DNA of 64,000 nucleotides from Campylobacter jejuni subsp. jejuni 414 (GTDB lineage: Bacteria > Campylobacterota > Campylobacteria > Campylobacterales > Campylobacteraceae), in assembly GCA_000163995.1 (NCBI GenBank), contig CM000855.1:72997-136996 (forward strand), written 5' to 3'. The notes under the pieces were generated by a model. It did no database searches and was not told where the DNA came from. It saw only the letters and a list, made by a program, of their open reading frames with translations. The first letter of the stretch is position 1. The number at the start of each line of letters is the position of its first letter. Position numbers and translations under genes: made by a program. Of this stretch, positions 18,298 to 28,338 are shown piece by piece.

Positions 18298-19676
18298 TGA
18301 ATCTTGAAAAACTTCGCTCCAAACTTGGTAAAGAAAATTTGAGTGCTATTTTTGGAGAAATTACAAAAATTTCTGCCACAAGCATAGAGATTCGTGGGCT
18401 TAAAACAGGAGTTGGAGATATAGTCAAACTAGTTTCCAATGAAAATGAAAATTTAAATACCCTAGCTATGGTAGTAGAAATCAAAGAACAATTTAGCTAT
18501 TTAAGCCCTTTTTCTTTCATAGAAGGTTTTAAAATAGGCGATCGTGCTTTTATAAGTGATGCAGGTATGCAAATAGGCGTTAGTGATGAACTTTTAGGGC
18601 GTGTAGTAGATCCTTTTATGCGTCCAAAAGATGGCAAAGGATCCATAGAAGTAAGTAAATATATGCCTATCATGCGTGCACCTATTGATGCGATGAAAAG
18701 AGGACTTATCGAAGAAGTTTTTCCTGTAGGGGTTAAAACCATAGATGCGCTTTTAACTTGCGGTGTGGGACAAAAATTAGGCATTTTTGCAGGAAGTGGA
18801 GTAGGAAAATCCACCCTTATGGGCATGATAGTTAAAAATTCCAAAGCTCCTATCAAGGTAGTTGCACTCATAGGAGAAAGAGGACGCGAAATTCCTGAAT
18901 TTATACAAAAAAATTTAGGTGGAAAATTTGATGATACAGTGCTTATCGTTGCCACAAGTGATGATAGTGCTTTGATGCGTAAATACGGTGCTTTTTGTGC
19001 AATGAGTGTGGCTGAATACTTTAAAGAACAAGGCAAAGATGTGCTTTTTATCATGGATAGTGTAACACGTTTTGCTATGGCTCAAAGAGAAATAGGGCTT
19101 GCACTTGGAGAACCTCCCACAACCAAAGGTTATCCACCAAGCGTTTTAAGTCTTTTGCCTCAACTCATGGAAAGAGCAGGTAAGGAAGAAGGTAAAGGAA
19201 CAATAACAGCTTTTTTTACTGTTTTAGTTGATGGTGATGATATGAGTGATCCAATTGCCGATCAAAGTCGCTCTATTTTAGATGGACATATTGTTTTAAG
19301 TCGTGAGTTAACAGACTTTGGAATTTATCCGCCTATTAATATACAAAATTCAGCTTCAAGGGTAATGAGTGATATCATAAGCCCTGAACACAAACTTTGG
19401 GCAAGAAAATTTAAGCGTTTAAATTCGCTTTTAAAAGAAAATGAGGTATTACTTCGCATAGGCGCTTATCAAAAAGGAAGTGATAAAGAACTTGATGAGG
19501 CTATTTCTAAAAAAGAATTTATGCAAAAATTTTTAGGACAAAACCCTGAAGAAAGCTTTGAATTTAACCAAACTTTAGAGCTTTTAAGTCAAATTGATAT
19601 GCCAAATATTCCTCTACCCCCAACTCAAAATATAAATACAGGAAGTGCAACCTTGCCTAATCCTAATTTAAAATAA
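18297..19676 (+). CDS. fliI: Flagellar protein export ATPase
   Basis: The 459-residue ATPase drives flagellar type III export at the cytosolic face of the basal body. It has Walker A GIFAGSGVGKSTLMGMI, the ALIGERGREI and VLFIMDSVTRFAMAQREIGL motifs, and the F1-like GEPPTTKGYPPSVLSLLP block. The C-terminus carries a short Pro/Asn-rich tail. Its ATG overlaps the folE stop; it is convergent with purF with only two bases between the stops. Confidence 0.96.
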   Translation: MNLEKLRSKLGKENLSAIFGEITKISATSIEIRGLKTGVGDIVKLVSNENENLNTLAMVVEIKEQFSYLSPFSFIEGFKIGDRAFISDAGMQIGVSDELLGRVVDPFMRPKDGKGSIEVSKYMPIMRAPIDAMKRGLIEEVFPVGVKTIDALLTCGVGQKLGIFAGSGVGKSTLMGMIVKNSKAPIKVVALIGERGREIPEFIQKNLGGKFDDTVLIVATSDDSALMRKYGAFCAMSVAEYFKEQGKDVLFIMDSVTRFAMAQREIGLALGEPPTTKGYPPSVLSLLPQLMERAGKEEGKGTITAFFTVLVDGDDMSDPIADQSRSILDGHIVLSRELTDFGIYPPINIQNSASRVMSDIISPEHKLWARKFKRLNSLLKENEVLLRIGAYQKGSDKELDEAISKKEFMQKFLGQNPEESFEFNQTLELLSQIDMPNIPLPPTQNINTGSATLPNPNLK

Positions 19677-19678
19677 AA

Positions 19679-21016
19679 TTATTTGATAAAATAATCTCCA
19701 TCAAAACTGATTAAAGAATATTTTCTTTCATCGCCTATGCTTTGAGTTAGTTCTTCTATGCTTAGAAAACTTAGTGTATCAGCTTCCACATAATCACGCA
19801 CTTCCTTGGCATTTTTATTCGCACTGATAAGTTCTTCAAATGTTGGTGTATCTATACCATAAGTATCAGGAAATTTTATCTCAGGACAAGCTATGGCAAG
19901 ATGAATTTTACTCGCCCCTGCAGCACGCAACAAAGAAATGATTTTTTTAGAAGTAGTACCACGTACTAAGCTATCATCAATCACAACGATTTCTTTACCT
20001 TCTAAAACCTTATGCATAGGATTAAGCTTTAGTTTGACTTTTAAATTTCTAAGCTCTTGAGTGGGTTCTATAAAGGTTCTTCCTACATAGTGGTTTCTTA
20101 CTATTGCCATTTCAAGAGGAATTTGTAAATATTGTGCAAAGCCTATAGCCGCACTTACTCCACTATCTGGTACAGGAACAACAAAGTCCGCCTTATAAGC
20201 AAATTTTTTAGCTAAAGCCTCTCCCATTTTTTTACGCACTTCATAAACACTCTTACCTTCCATTATACTATCTGGTCTAGCAAAATAAATGTATTCAAAA
20301 GCACAAATCCTAGGAGTTTGGGAAAAAAGTTCTATGCTTTCAAATTTATCATTTCCTTGAGTGAAAATAAGCATTTCTCCGGGTTTAACATCACGGATAA
20401 ATTCAGCTTCTATAAGATCAAAAGCGCAAGTTTCGCTAGCGACTATATAACCCTTATCTTTCAAACGTCCTAAAGATAAAGGACGCACTCCATAAGGATC
20501 TCTTACAACATAAAGTTTATCTTTACTTGCTAAAACAAAACAATAAGCCCCTACACATTCTTTTAAACTTTCGATAAATCTATCTTTTAGACTTTCTTTC
20601 TTGCTTCTTGCGATAAGATGAACAACATTTTCTGTATCCATATTGGTTTGAAAAATAGCCCCATCTTGAATCAATCTTAATCTTACTTCTTCTTTATTGA
20701 CTAAATTTCCATTATGTGCTAAGGCAATATCACCAAAACTTGAAGTAGCTGCTATGGGCTGTGCGTCGTTTAAGCTTGAATTTCCTGCTGTAGAATAGCG
20801 ATTATGTCCTATAGCGATTTCACCCTCTAAAGTTTTTAAATTATCAGGATTAAAAATTTGATTTACTTCACCTTTAGCTTTAATAGTCTTGATATTTTTA
20901 CCATTGCTTACACTAATACCACTTGATTCTTGCCCACGGTGTTGCATAGCAAAGAGTGCGTAATACGCATAAGTACTAGCATTTTTTGAATTGATAACTC
21001 CTACAACTGCACACAT
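19679..21016 (-). CDS. purF: Amidophosphoribosyltransferase
   Basis: The 445-residue enzyme makes phosphoribosylamine from PRPP and glutamine, the first committed purine step. The catalytic Cys is residue 2 (MCAVVGVI), so no propeptide is processed beyond Met. Glutaminase residues HRGQESSGI and GHNRYST are present, and the PRPP loop reads IVVIDDSLVRGTT. It lies one base downstream of dapB. Confidence 0.96.
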   Translation of the reverse strand: MCAVVGVINSKNASTYAYYALFAMQHRGQESSGISVSNGKNIKTIKAKGEVNQIFNPDNLKTLEGEIAIGHNRYSTAGNSSLNDAQPIAATSSFGDIALAHNGNLVNKEEVRLRLIQDGAIFQTNMDTENVVHLIARSKKESLKDRFIESLKECVGAYCFVLASKDKLYVVRDPYGVRPLSLGRLKDKGYIVASETCAFDLIEAEFIRDVKPGEMLIFTQGNDKFESIELFSQTPRICAFEYIYFARPDSIMEGKSVYEVRKKMGEALAKKFAYKADFVVPVPDSGVSAAIGFAQYLQIPLEMAIVRNHYVGRTFIEPTQELRNLKVKLKLNPMHKVLEGKEIVVIDDSLVRGTTSKKIISLLRAAGASKIHLAIACPEIKFPDTYGIDTPTFEELISANKNAKEVRDYVEADTLSFLSIEELTQSIGDERKYSLISFDGDYFIK

Positions 21017-21017
21017 T

Positions 21018-21746
21018 TTAAATTCCTAAAAAATCATTAATTGAATACATTTTTGCTTCTTGTTTGCTAAGCCAAATAGCGATTTTAATTGCACCTTTAG
21101 CAAAGGTCGCCCTTGAGGTAGCGGTATGATTAAGTTCTAAAAATTCTCCGTCCTCATAAAAACCTACAGTATGACTTCCTGCTATATCACCTCCTCTTAA
21201 ACTCATCACAGCGATTTCATCTTTAGTTCTTTCGCCTATAATACCGTCTCTTCCACTCACTCTTACTTTTTCAAGTTCTAAATTTCTAGCTTTTGCTACA
21301 CTTTGCGCTAAAGTCATAGCTGTACCGCTTGGTGCATCTTTTTTATGGCGATGATGCATTTCTAAAATTTCTATATCAAAATTTCTTAACATTTGACTAG
21401 CCTTGCTAGCAAGATAGTTTAAAACTGCAACACCTAAAGACATATTAGTCGCATAAAAAATAGGCATAACTTTACTAGCATTTTGCATCAAATGTAAAAT
21501 TTTCTCATCAAGTCCTGTTGTACCTATTACCAAAGGCTTGGGCATAGTTCTTGCATAATTTAAAAGCTCATGAGTTCCACTTGGGGAAGAAAAATCGATA
21601 ATCACATCACTTTTTTCAAAAAGTTCTTCTAAATTTCCACCCTTATCATAAAGTATTGAAATTTGTGCTTGTGTTTGGCTTTTCAAACATTCTTCAATCT
21701 GTTTTCCCATGCGTCCTTTAGCGCCATAAATTCCTATTTTAATCAT
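21018..21746 (-). CDS. dapB: 4-hydroxy-tetrahydrodipicolinate reductase
   Basis: This 242-residue enzyme acts in lysine/diaminopimelate synthesis. It has the NAD(P)H motif [25 protein letters not shown], and the catalytic [13 protein letters not shown] block. The start at 21746 follows AAGGAAAAAG with normal spacing; in-frame ATG 21824 would add a residue run not seen in the family. The purF gene follows after one base. Confidence 0.96.
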   Translation of the reverse strand: MIKIGIYGAKGRMGKQIEECLKSQTQAQISILYDKGGNLEELFEKSDVIIDFSSPSGTHELLNYARTMPKPLVIGTTGLDEKILHLMQNASKVMPIFYATNMSLGVAVLNYLASKASQMLRNFDIEILEMHHRHKKDAPSGTAMTLAQSVAKARNLELEKVRVSGRDGIIGERTKDEIAVMSLRGGDIAGSHTVGFYEDGEFLELNHTATSRATFAKGAIKIAIWLSKQEAKMYSINDFLGI

Positions 21747-21898
21747 CTTTTTCCTTGAAAATAAAAAACGAAATTCTATCATTTGTTTTTTAATCTTGGC
21801 TAAGAATATTTTTAAAAATAGCATATTATAAATTTTTATTCAAGGTAAAAGGTATTACAATAATTTATTATAAACAAAATATTAACAAAGGAAAAATA

Positions 21899-23015
21899 AT
21901 GTTTTATATTAAGTTTTTAGCACCTATTGTGTTTGCTTTTATTATATACATTATTCCGACACCCGAAGGAGTTAGTTTAAATACTTGGCTTTATTTTAGT
22001 ATTTTTATAGGTTTAATTATTGGATTGATTTTAGAACCTATTCCACCAGCCTTAATGGGAGTAATTGCTGTAACTATAGCGGTTTTATTCAAGGTTGGAC
22101 CTATAGGATCTGGCGATGTTCAAACAATCATTAAAGATTCTATTGCTATAAAATGGGGATTAGAAGGATTTTCTAATTCTGTTGTATGGCTTATTTTTGC
22201 AGCTTTTACCATAGGGCTTGGATTTTCAAAAACAGGTTTAGGCGAGAGAATTGCTCTTTATCTTGTTTTCAAATTGGGTAAATCAACTCTTGGTTTAGGT
22301 TATGCTATTGCGATAGTTGATTTCATTTTAGCTCCTTTTATCCCTAGTAATGCTGCAAGAAGCGGGGGAACGGTTTATCCTATAGTTAATTCTATAGCCC
22401 CTATGTTTGAAAGTTATGCAAATAAAAATCCTAGAAAAATAGGAGCTTATCTTGTTTGGGTAGGTTTGGCAAGTTGTTGTGTATCTAGCTCTATTTTTCT
22501 TACAGGACAAGCCCCGAATTCTCTTGCGCTATCTCTTATATCTCAAAATGGAGTTGGAGTAGTTGATTGGCTTGGTTGGTTTTTAGCTTTTTTACCTATG
22601 AGCATCATACTTTTTATCATCACTCCTTTATTGGTATATTTTATCTACCCACCTGAAATTAAAGATTCAAAAGAGATAGCTTCTTGGGTAGAAGAAAAAT
22701 ATAAAACACTTGGGAAAATGCCTTACACCCAAATTTTTATGCTCATTATTGCACTTATTTGTATCTTTGGCAAGCTCAATTGAAGGAGCTGATCCGTCTT
22801 TGATTATGTTAATTCTTGTTTTGCCTATGGGTTTTATGGGTGTTATCACTCCTTATGGAACAGGATGTTCTCCTTTATGGTTTGGAAGCAATTATATCAA
22901 AGGTCCGCAATTTTTCTTATTGGGAGGAATTTTTGCTGCTATTTATATGGCAATTTATCTTGCCATAGGAATTCCTTGGATCAAATTTATCATGCCTTAT
23001 CTTAGTTTTCATTAA
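21899..23015 (+). pseudogene. DASS-family dicarboxylate/sulfate carrier, internal deletion
   Basis: The first 290 codons (21899-22768 approximately) encode an N-terminal half of a divalent anion:Na+ symporter of the CitT/2-oxoglutarate-malate translocator type, with the FIPSNAARSGGTVYPI helix motif and GQAPNSLALS. It ends prematurely at 22783. Another frame, from about 22760 to 23015, supplies the C-terminal end (MGVITPYGTGCSPLWFGSNYI, the second SNT-like motif region). Complete members have about 470 residues; the two pieces sum to about 375, so roughly 100 codons between the end of one frame and SIEGADPS are gone and the frame is lost. AAAGGAAAAATA precedes ATG 21899. NCTC 11168 as I recall has no such gene between dapB and rarA. 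The substrate is unknown. Confidence 0.8.
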
Positions 23016-23022
23016 GAGATTT

Positions 23023-23050
23023 TTCTCTATTTTACTTATAAAATAGAGAA
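23023..23050 (+). terminator. Hairpin after the DASS remnant
   Basis: TTCTCTATTTTA (23023-23034) pairs perfectly with TAAAATAGAGAA (23039-23050) over a CTTA loop. It lies 8 bases after the stop of the carrier and before the convergent rarA, with CTCTTTTT further downstream on the plus strand. Confidence 0.75.
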
Positions 23051-23074
23051 ATTATCCCTCTTTTTATGAAAGAT

Positions 23075-24250
23075 TTATTGTTTTTTTAATTTGTGCAAAT
23101 TCTTTAACAATTTTGCTTCTTCTCCTAAACCTTTGCTATGATAAAATTTTAAATCTTTGCTAAGATATTTTTGCTCTACCCAACCACCAAAATCATGCGG
23201 ATAAAGATAGTTTTGTTTTTCTTGATGATTGTTGTTAAGATAATTAGGTATTTCTAAAGCTTCATTGTTTCTTACATAAGTTAAAGCTTCATTGATAGCT
23301 TTATAGCTTGCATTGGACTTGATTGCACTTGCTAAATAAACTACGCATTGGGCTAAGATAATTCTTGCTTCAGGATAGCCTATATTTTTAACCGCTTCTA
23401 GGGTAGAAACTGCTAAATTTAAAGCATTTGGATCAGCATTTCCTACATCTTCGCTTGAAAAAATTACCAAACGCCTAGCGATAAAATCTGCACTTTCTCC
23501 TGCATCAATAAGTCTTGCAAGATAATAAATTGCCGCATCCACATCACTTCCACGCAAACTTTTTATCATCGCACTTGCTAAGATATAATGCGTATCTTTT
23601 GAGCTGACACCTTCACTATTTATGGTATTGCGAAGTTTTTTAAGATTAGAAAGGTTGATATGTTTTTCATCCAAAACTAAAACAAATTCAAGCAAATTTA
23701 ACATAGCTCTTGCGTCAGCACTTTTAAGTAAAAAATCTCTAGCTTCTTCATCAATACTAAATTTCATTTTTTCTTGTACGCGTGAGAGCAAAATTTCTAG
23801 TTCTTTTACTCCTAAAGATTTAAATTCAAAAAGCATGGAGCGACTTCTTATACCAGAACTTAAAACAAAATATGGGTTTTCAGTACTTGCACCGATTAAA
23901 ATTAAACGATAATTTTCCATAGGGATTAATAGCATTTCTTGTTGGGTTTTGCTAAGGCGGTGGATTTCATCAATAAAAATTAAAGGTTTATAAAGACTAT
24001 TTTTATAATTGTCTAAAATCTTTCTAAGTTCTTCGAGTTTAAAATTTCCTCCATCAAATTCATAAAAATCCAAGCCAAATTCTTTTGCCACAACTCTAGC
24101 AAAAGTTGTTTTCCCAGAACCTGCTATTCCAAAAAAAATACTATGAGGGAGTTTTTGTAAAGCAGTAAATTTTTTGAAAATTTCTATAAGCTCATATTGC
24201 CCTAAAATATCATCAAAATTTTCAGGACGAAAGGTTAAAGCTAAACTCAT
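23075..24250 (-). CDS. rarA: RarA/MgsA-type replication-associated AAA+ ATPase
   Basis: The 391-residue protein starts LALTFRPENFDDILGQ, contains Walker A FFGIAGSGKTTFARV and Walker B IFIDEIHRLSKTQQ, the sensor-like LIGASTENPYF, and the family C-terminal part (RGSDVDAAIYYLARLI, FSSEDVGNADP). These proteins act at stalled replication forks. It touches the next gene upstream by one base (stop and start at 24250). Confidence 0.93.
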   Translation of the reverse strand: MSLALTFRPENFDDILGQYELIEIFKKFTALQKLPHSIFFGIAGSGKTTFARVVAKEFGLDFYEFDGGNFKLEELRKILDNYKNSLYKPLIFIDEIHRLSKTQQEMLLIPMENYRLILIGASTENPYFVLSSGIRSRSMLFEFKSLGVKELEILLSRVQEKMKFSIDEEARDFLLKSADARAMLNLLEFVLVLDEKHINLSNLKKLRNTINSEGVSSKDTHYILASAMIKSLRGSDVDAAIYYLARLIDAGESADFIARRLVIFSSEDVGNADPNALNLAVSTLEAVKNIGYPEARIILAQCVVYLASAIKSNASYKAINEALTYVRNNEALEIPNYLNNNHQEKQNYLYPHDFGGWVEQKYLSKDLKFYHSKGLGEEAKLLKNLHKLKKQ

Positions 24251-25377
24251 TAATTTAAATCCATATTTGAAAATTCGCTGTCATTAATTTTTAGTTGAGG
24301 ATTAGCTAAGCTATCGTAAGATAAATTTAGAAAAAAGTTATTGTTTTCTTTTAAAAAATATTGATTTAAACCTCCATAATTTTTAGCCCAAAGAAAAATT
24401 TTGTCAGGCTCATCTGAGCTGATAATTCGTAATTTTGCTTGATAAGTGTTGTTAATATTTAAATTGCCTTGAAAACTGATATTTTGTTTGTTTTTCTCAA
24501 GAATTAAATTTTGTATTTTTAGATCAAGATTTTTTTGAATAAAATGAGCGATATTGAAATTTGAATCAAGAATTTTATTTATAGTTATATTAAATTTTGT
24601 TTTGTCAAAATTTAAATTCTGGCCTAATAAAGGTTTAAGATCAATATTAATTTCATTGGATTTTCCTTGTATGTTTAAGTTCACTGTTGAATTTTCTTTA
24701 CTAAGTTTTACTTGGTTTTTGCTGTAAAAAGAATTTATTTTATTATTATCTAACATAAGATAATCAAAGCTGATTTCTTGTTTGCTATCGCCAAATAAAT
24801 TGAAATTATAAAATTGTACTGGGTTGTTAAAAAATTGTTCATAATCTAAATTTTGCAAGAGAAATTTAGTGTAAAATTGAGAAAAATCAATAATATCAAA
24901 ATGCATTTTAATATTTTTAATCTCTAAATTTTTATTCATTAAAGCTTCGATATATCCTCCATTTATGATAGTATCTCCACCTTCATTGCTTAAATTTATA
25001 TCTTTAATATTTAGAAATATTTTAGCATTATTATCGTGTAATTTGAGAGTAAAAGTTCCTAATTTATTATTTTTTAATACTTCATCTAAAAAATTAAAAG
25101 GATTTGTAAGTTCTCCTTTTATAATTTTGTTTAAGAAAAAATAATTATTAAATTTAAGATTGATTTTGGTTGAAAGCTGTGCATGAGAATTATTTAAAGT
25201 AAAGCTTCCTTTGGAAGTTAAAAAACCTTTTTTAAACCAAATATCTGTAATTTGATAATTAGGATTGTTGTTTTTGCTAAGTTTGTTAAATAAAAGTTCG
25301 TTAGTATATCCTATATAAAATATATGAATAATAAAACCTAATATAAAACAAAAGACAATAAAAATCCATTTTTTCAT
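24250..25377 (-). CDS. Putative periplasmic protein of unknown function, 375 residues
   Basis: The N-terminus MKKWIFIVFCFILGFIIHIFYIG is a signal anchor, the remainder is Asn/Lys-rich and hydrophilic with alternating short beta-like motifs such as ITDIWFKKGFLTSKG and NLDLKIQNLILEKN. The pattern suggests a beta-rich protein, perhaps of the YdgA/DUF945 or AsmA-like sort, but I cannot assign it. It precedes rarA with a one-base overlap. It corresponds to Cj0199c. Confidence 0.6.
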   Translation of the reverse strand: MKKWIFIVFCFILGFIIHIFYIGYTNELLFNKLSKNNNPNYQITDIWFKKGFLTSKGSFTLNNSHAQLSTKINLKFNNYFFLNKIIKGELTNPFNFLDEVLKNNKLGTFTLKLHDNNAKIFLNIKDINLSNEGGDTIINGGYIEALMNKNLEIKNIKMHFDIIDFSQFYTKFLLQNLDYEQFFNNPVQFYNFNLFGDSKQEISFDYLMLDNNKINSFYSKNQVKLSKENSTVNLNIQGKSNEINIDLKPLLGQNLNFDKTKFNITINKILDSNFNIAHFIQKNLDLKIQNLILEKNKQNISFQGNLNINNTYQAKLRIISSDEPDKIFLWAKNYGGLNQYFLKENNNFFLNLSYDSLANPQLKINDSEFSNMDLN

Positions 25378-25483
25378 TATTCGCCTTGGGTAAAAATATA
25401 AATGTTATTTTATAAACTGCTTGTTAAAAAAGAGTTTAAATTTTTTATTTAAGAGTAATGAAGTGGTGTAGAAAAATAATCTT

Positions 25484-25512
25484 TTATTAATCCCTTAATA
25501 AGGGATTAATAA
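25484..25512. terminator. Palindrome at the end of the periplasmic protein gene
   Basis: TTATTAATCCCTTA (25484-25497) is the reverse complement of TAAGGGATTAATAA (25499-25512). The hairpin overlaps the stop codon at 25506-25508. Downstream on the minus strand there is only a short, interrupted U-run, so termination is probable but not certain. Confidence 0.5.
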
Positions 25513-25853
25513 GCTTTTTTATAACATTGAATTTCAATTTTCCTAGCTACTGGAATAGCTTGAGCATTTGGCGTAGCAGGTGTTCCATAAGAAATTTTGC
25601 TTTCTAAAAAATTTCCAACTTGCAAATCTTTGAAAGTTCCATCTTTATCTGTTCCAAAAATGCCACAATCATCCATTTCTATTTCAGTATTTGGTAGAAC
25701 TTTTATGGCTACTTGCCCGCCATAAATTGAGTCAATAAGCAAGGTTTTATTGTTATCATAAATTTGTGCAATAGTACCTTCAAGTTTTAGACTATCTGCT
25801 AAAAGTATCGAGCTTGTTAAAAGTGCTGATACAAGTAAAATACTTTTTTTCAT
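25506..25853 (-). CDS. Small periplasmic protein (Cj0200c-like), DUF5666-like beta fold
   Basis: The 115-residue product has a signal peptide (MKKSILLVSALLTSSILLADS, cleavage around residue 19) and a mature domain that resembles an OB-like/DUF5666 domain: LKLEGTIAQIYDNNKTLLID, then GQVAIKVLPNTEIEMDD and FKDLQVGNFLESKIS. A Cys is found near the middle and one near the C-terminus, which may form a disulfide in the periplasm. ATG 25853 follows AAGGAGAAATAATT. Function unknown. Confidence 0.7.
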   Translation of the reverse strand: MKKSILLVSALLTSSILLADSLKLEGTIAQIYDNNKTLLIDSIYGGQVAIKVLPNTEIEMDDCGIFGTDKDGTFKDLQVGNFLESKISYGTPATPNAQAIPVARKIEIQCYKKAY

Positions 25854-26048
25854 AATTATTTCTCCTTAATTTAAAATGTTGGCATTATAAAATTTTTGAG
25901 TGAAGTGAATGTGAAGTTAAAAATTTTGACTTTTATAAATTAATACGTTTTGATTATTTTCAAAAAAATTTGCGGAAATAAAGATATAAACCTTCATTAA
26001 AAGGAGCTTTAATTTAGAGTACATTGAATATGAAATGGAATGATAGAG

Positions 26049-26359
26049 TTAATGGAATTTTCTAAAAAATAGTGAGTAAAAAGCATTTTTATCATCATCT
26101 GTTGTGGCATGTATGAGTATGATTTGGAGAGGTTTTACTACCATAGCGATATGAGAATAAGGGCTTTTACTTAAATTTTCTATCAAAAAACTTTCACTTC
26201 CTATTCCTACACGAAAAACAAGATAGCCTATTTCAAGGAAGGTAGATGAGGTTTTTTGATGATTTGGTTTGAAGGATTGGAATCTAGCAAAGAAACCCAA
26301 ATTCCAATTAATAAAAATAAAATTAAGAAAAAATATAAAATTTTATTTAAGTAAAACAA
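26049..26359 (-). pseudogene. YiiX/YebB-type permuted papain-like hydrolase, broken and short
   Basis: Two frames together read: a hydrophobic helix (LNKILYFFLILFLLIGIW), then SNPSNQIIKK, and, after one missing base in the T6 at 26252-26257, TSSTFLEIGYLVFRVGIGS, SPYSHIAMVVKP and LIHATTDDDK. The LVFR, YSH and HA elements match the permuted NlpC/P60 family PF05708. The frame then ends early at 26049, where family members continue for about 100 residues. The likely start is TTG 26359, overlapping the preceding lipoprotein remnant. It corresponds to Cj0201c. Confidence 0.6.
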
Positions 26360-26680
26360 GTCGTTTTCTGTCTTTTTTAGCAAGAGAAATATTGGTGCTT
26401 TGATTATTATCATTTTGAATATCTTTAGCACCGCCCATTCTTTTTGCTTTAGCTGCATTTTCAGTAAAAACTTGAGTGATTTTACCATTAACAGATGTTT
26501 TTTCTTTTCGCTAAGATCAATGTAGCTCATAACAGATTTAGCATCACTGCTGTAAAAATCTTTTGTAAAATTTTTAGCTATATCTTTAGGATTTAAAGAA
26601 CCACAAGCCACTACTGTATAGTATAAATTAAAATATCCGTATTTATAGCAAAAATAATTAAAAATTATTTTTTTATTCTT
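26343..26680 (-). pseudogene. DUF4878-like lipoprotein remnant (Cj0202c-like)
   Basis: The mature part begins VVACGSLNPKDIAKNF and YSSDAKSVMSYIDLSEKKK, the usual start of short DUF4878-type lipoproteins. It then loses frame at T6, 26498-26503; adding one base gives TSVNGKITQVFTENAAKAKRMGG and a stop at 26343-26345. The signal peptide part has no usable ATG in frame: AAAAAAATAATTTTTAATTA shows that the start and the hydrophobic core are out of frame. Two or more lesions mean real decay. Confidence 0.55.
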
Positions 26681-26803
26681 GTTTAAAATGGTTACATTAG
26701 AAAATATATTTTTTTCAAAAAAGTATAAATTTGAACACATATAAGTTGGATTTAAAATGTCCTATTTTATTATCAAATAAAAATGATGCATAAGGACTAG
26801 GAT

Positions 26804-28150
26804 ATGGAAATTTTTTTAGCTTTATTGGGTTTTTTCTCGTTAGGATTGATAGTTTGGCTTTTGCTAAAAGATTATACTACTCCAGCACTAGCTTTTATAA
26901 GCGTAAGTATTAGTGTAGCTTGTGTTTTGCTCATTCTTGAGCAGCTTGGTTTTGGTGTAGGTGTAGCTTTAGGAGTTAAAGGAGGTGTTTTTGATATTAA
27001 AACATTGGTTGCTTTTGTTAAAGATGGGGTTAAAAGCGTAACGGATACGGCAGCCTTGTTTGTTTTTTCTATACTCTTTTTTAGTGTTTTAAATGCGAGT
27101 GGTTTTTTTACTAAAATTTTAAATGCGTTTTTATCAAAAATGAAAGCTAATGTATACCAAGTTTGCATTCTTACTGTTTTTATTGCCGCTGCTGTACATT
27201 TAGATGGTTCAGGTGCTTCTACTTTTCTTATCGTAATACCTGCACTATTGCCTATTTATGAGCGTTTAGGTATAAGAAAGACTTCGATGTTGTTGATTAT
27301 TACTTCAGCTATGGGGGTTATGAATGTTATTCCTTGGGGTGGTCCTACCTTAAGAGCAGCTGCTAATATAGGGATGGATGCAAATTTGCTTTGGCATCAT
27401 ATTATACCTATTCAGATTGTGGGTTTAGTATTGTCTCTTCTTTTGGCAATTTGGATTGCTAGGATAGAGATAAAAAGAGGTGCAGGTGCGTGTAACTTGT
27501 CAGGAATAAATTTAAATATAGAAAAAAGCGAACACCATAATGAAAAATGGTTTTGGCTAAATTTGCTTGTAGCTATCGGAGTTATTGGGCTTTTAATTAG
27601 TGGTATTATTCCTAGTTATATTTGCTTTATGATAGGACTTGCAATAATTTTACCGTTTAATTATCCTAATTTAAAAATAGCTAAAAAAGTTTTAGATCGT
27701 GCAAGCGGTGGTGCAATACTTATGTATATTACCTTAATTGGTGCTGGGATATTGATAGGCGTATTTGATAAAAGTGGTATTATGGAGAAAATGGGTGTTT
27801 TGATTTTAAATTTTGTTCCGGATTATTTAGGTGCTTATATTCCTTTAATGATAGGGATATTAGCTGTTCCAATGGCAATTATTTTTTGTACAGATTCTTA
27901 TTTTTATGGAGTGATGCCTATAGTTTTGAGTATAACTAAGGCTTTTGGTGTTGAACCTCTAACTATAGCTATTATCATGGTAATAGCAAGAAATTGTGCG
28001 ACATTTATTTCTCCTGTTGTGCCTGCAACTTTGCTAGGTTGTGGTTTAGCAGAGGTTAATATTAAAGATCATATCAAAAGAAGCTTTTTTTATATATGGG
28101 GCATAAGTATTATTTGTTTGATTTTTGCTGAGGTGGCTGGGATAATATAA
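26804..28150 (+). CDS. Citrate-Mg2+:H+/GntP-like transporter (CitMHS family)
   Basis: The 448-residue membrane protein has about 11-12 spans and the CitMHS hallmark segments: VHLDGSGASTFLIVIPALLPIYERLG (about residue 131-156), MGVMNVIPWGGPTLRAA, and FCTDSYFYGVMPIVL near residue 364. Members take up metal-citrate complexes or other organic anions. In C. jejuni the gene (Cj0203) is called a citrate transporter; the real substrate is unproven. ATG 26804 follows GGACTAGGAT. No frame defect. Confidence 0.85.
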   Translation: MEIFLALLGFFSLGLIVWLLLKDYTTPALAFISVSISVACVLLILEQLGFGVGVALGVKGGVFDIKTLVAFVKDGVKSVTDTAALFVFSILFFSVLNASGFFTKILNAFLSKMKANVYQVCILTVFIAAAVHLDGSGASTFLIVIPALLPIYERLGIRKTSMLLIITSAMGVMNVIPWGGPTLRAAANIGMDANLLWHHIIPIQIVGLVLSLLLAIWIARIEIKRGAGACNLSGINLNIEKSEHHNEKWFWLNLLVAIGVIGLLISGIIPSYICFMIGLAIILPFNYPNLKIAKKVLDRASGGAILMYITLIGAGILIGVFDKSGIMEKMGVLILNFVPDYLGAYIPLMIGILAVPMAIIFCTDSYFYGVMPIVLSITKAFGVEPLTIAIIMVIARNCATFISPVVPATLLGCGLAEVNIKDHIKRSFFYIWGISIICLIFAEVAGII

Positions 28151-28338
28151 TTAAAATAAAAGAACTTTTAATTTTCTGATGATCAATTGCCATTGTATTA
28201 TGATATTTTTGAGTCAAAAATTTATAAAAATATAAGCGTTTTTTTGTATTATTTTGTTTTACTTTCAGAAAAAAATTATAAATTTAAACTTATAAGAATA
28301 TTTTTTAAGTTGAAAGTAAATTTTAAAACGGAGAAATG

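Noticed and set aside
18278..19054. Antisense frames within fliI, purF, comM and other genes
   Set aside because: They are shadows with no ribosome sites, poor start context and low-complexity Ser/Leu composition typical of the antisense of AT-rich genes.
26498..26503. Lipoprotein and YiiX breaks as part of the +1 error group
   Set aside because: They need an added base, not a removed one, and come with a lost start and a truncated end, so true decay fits better.
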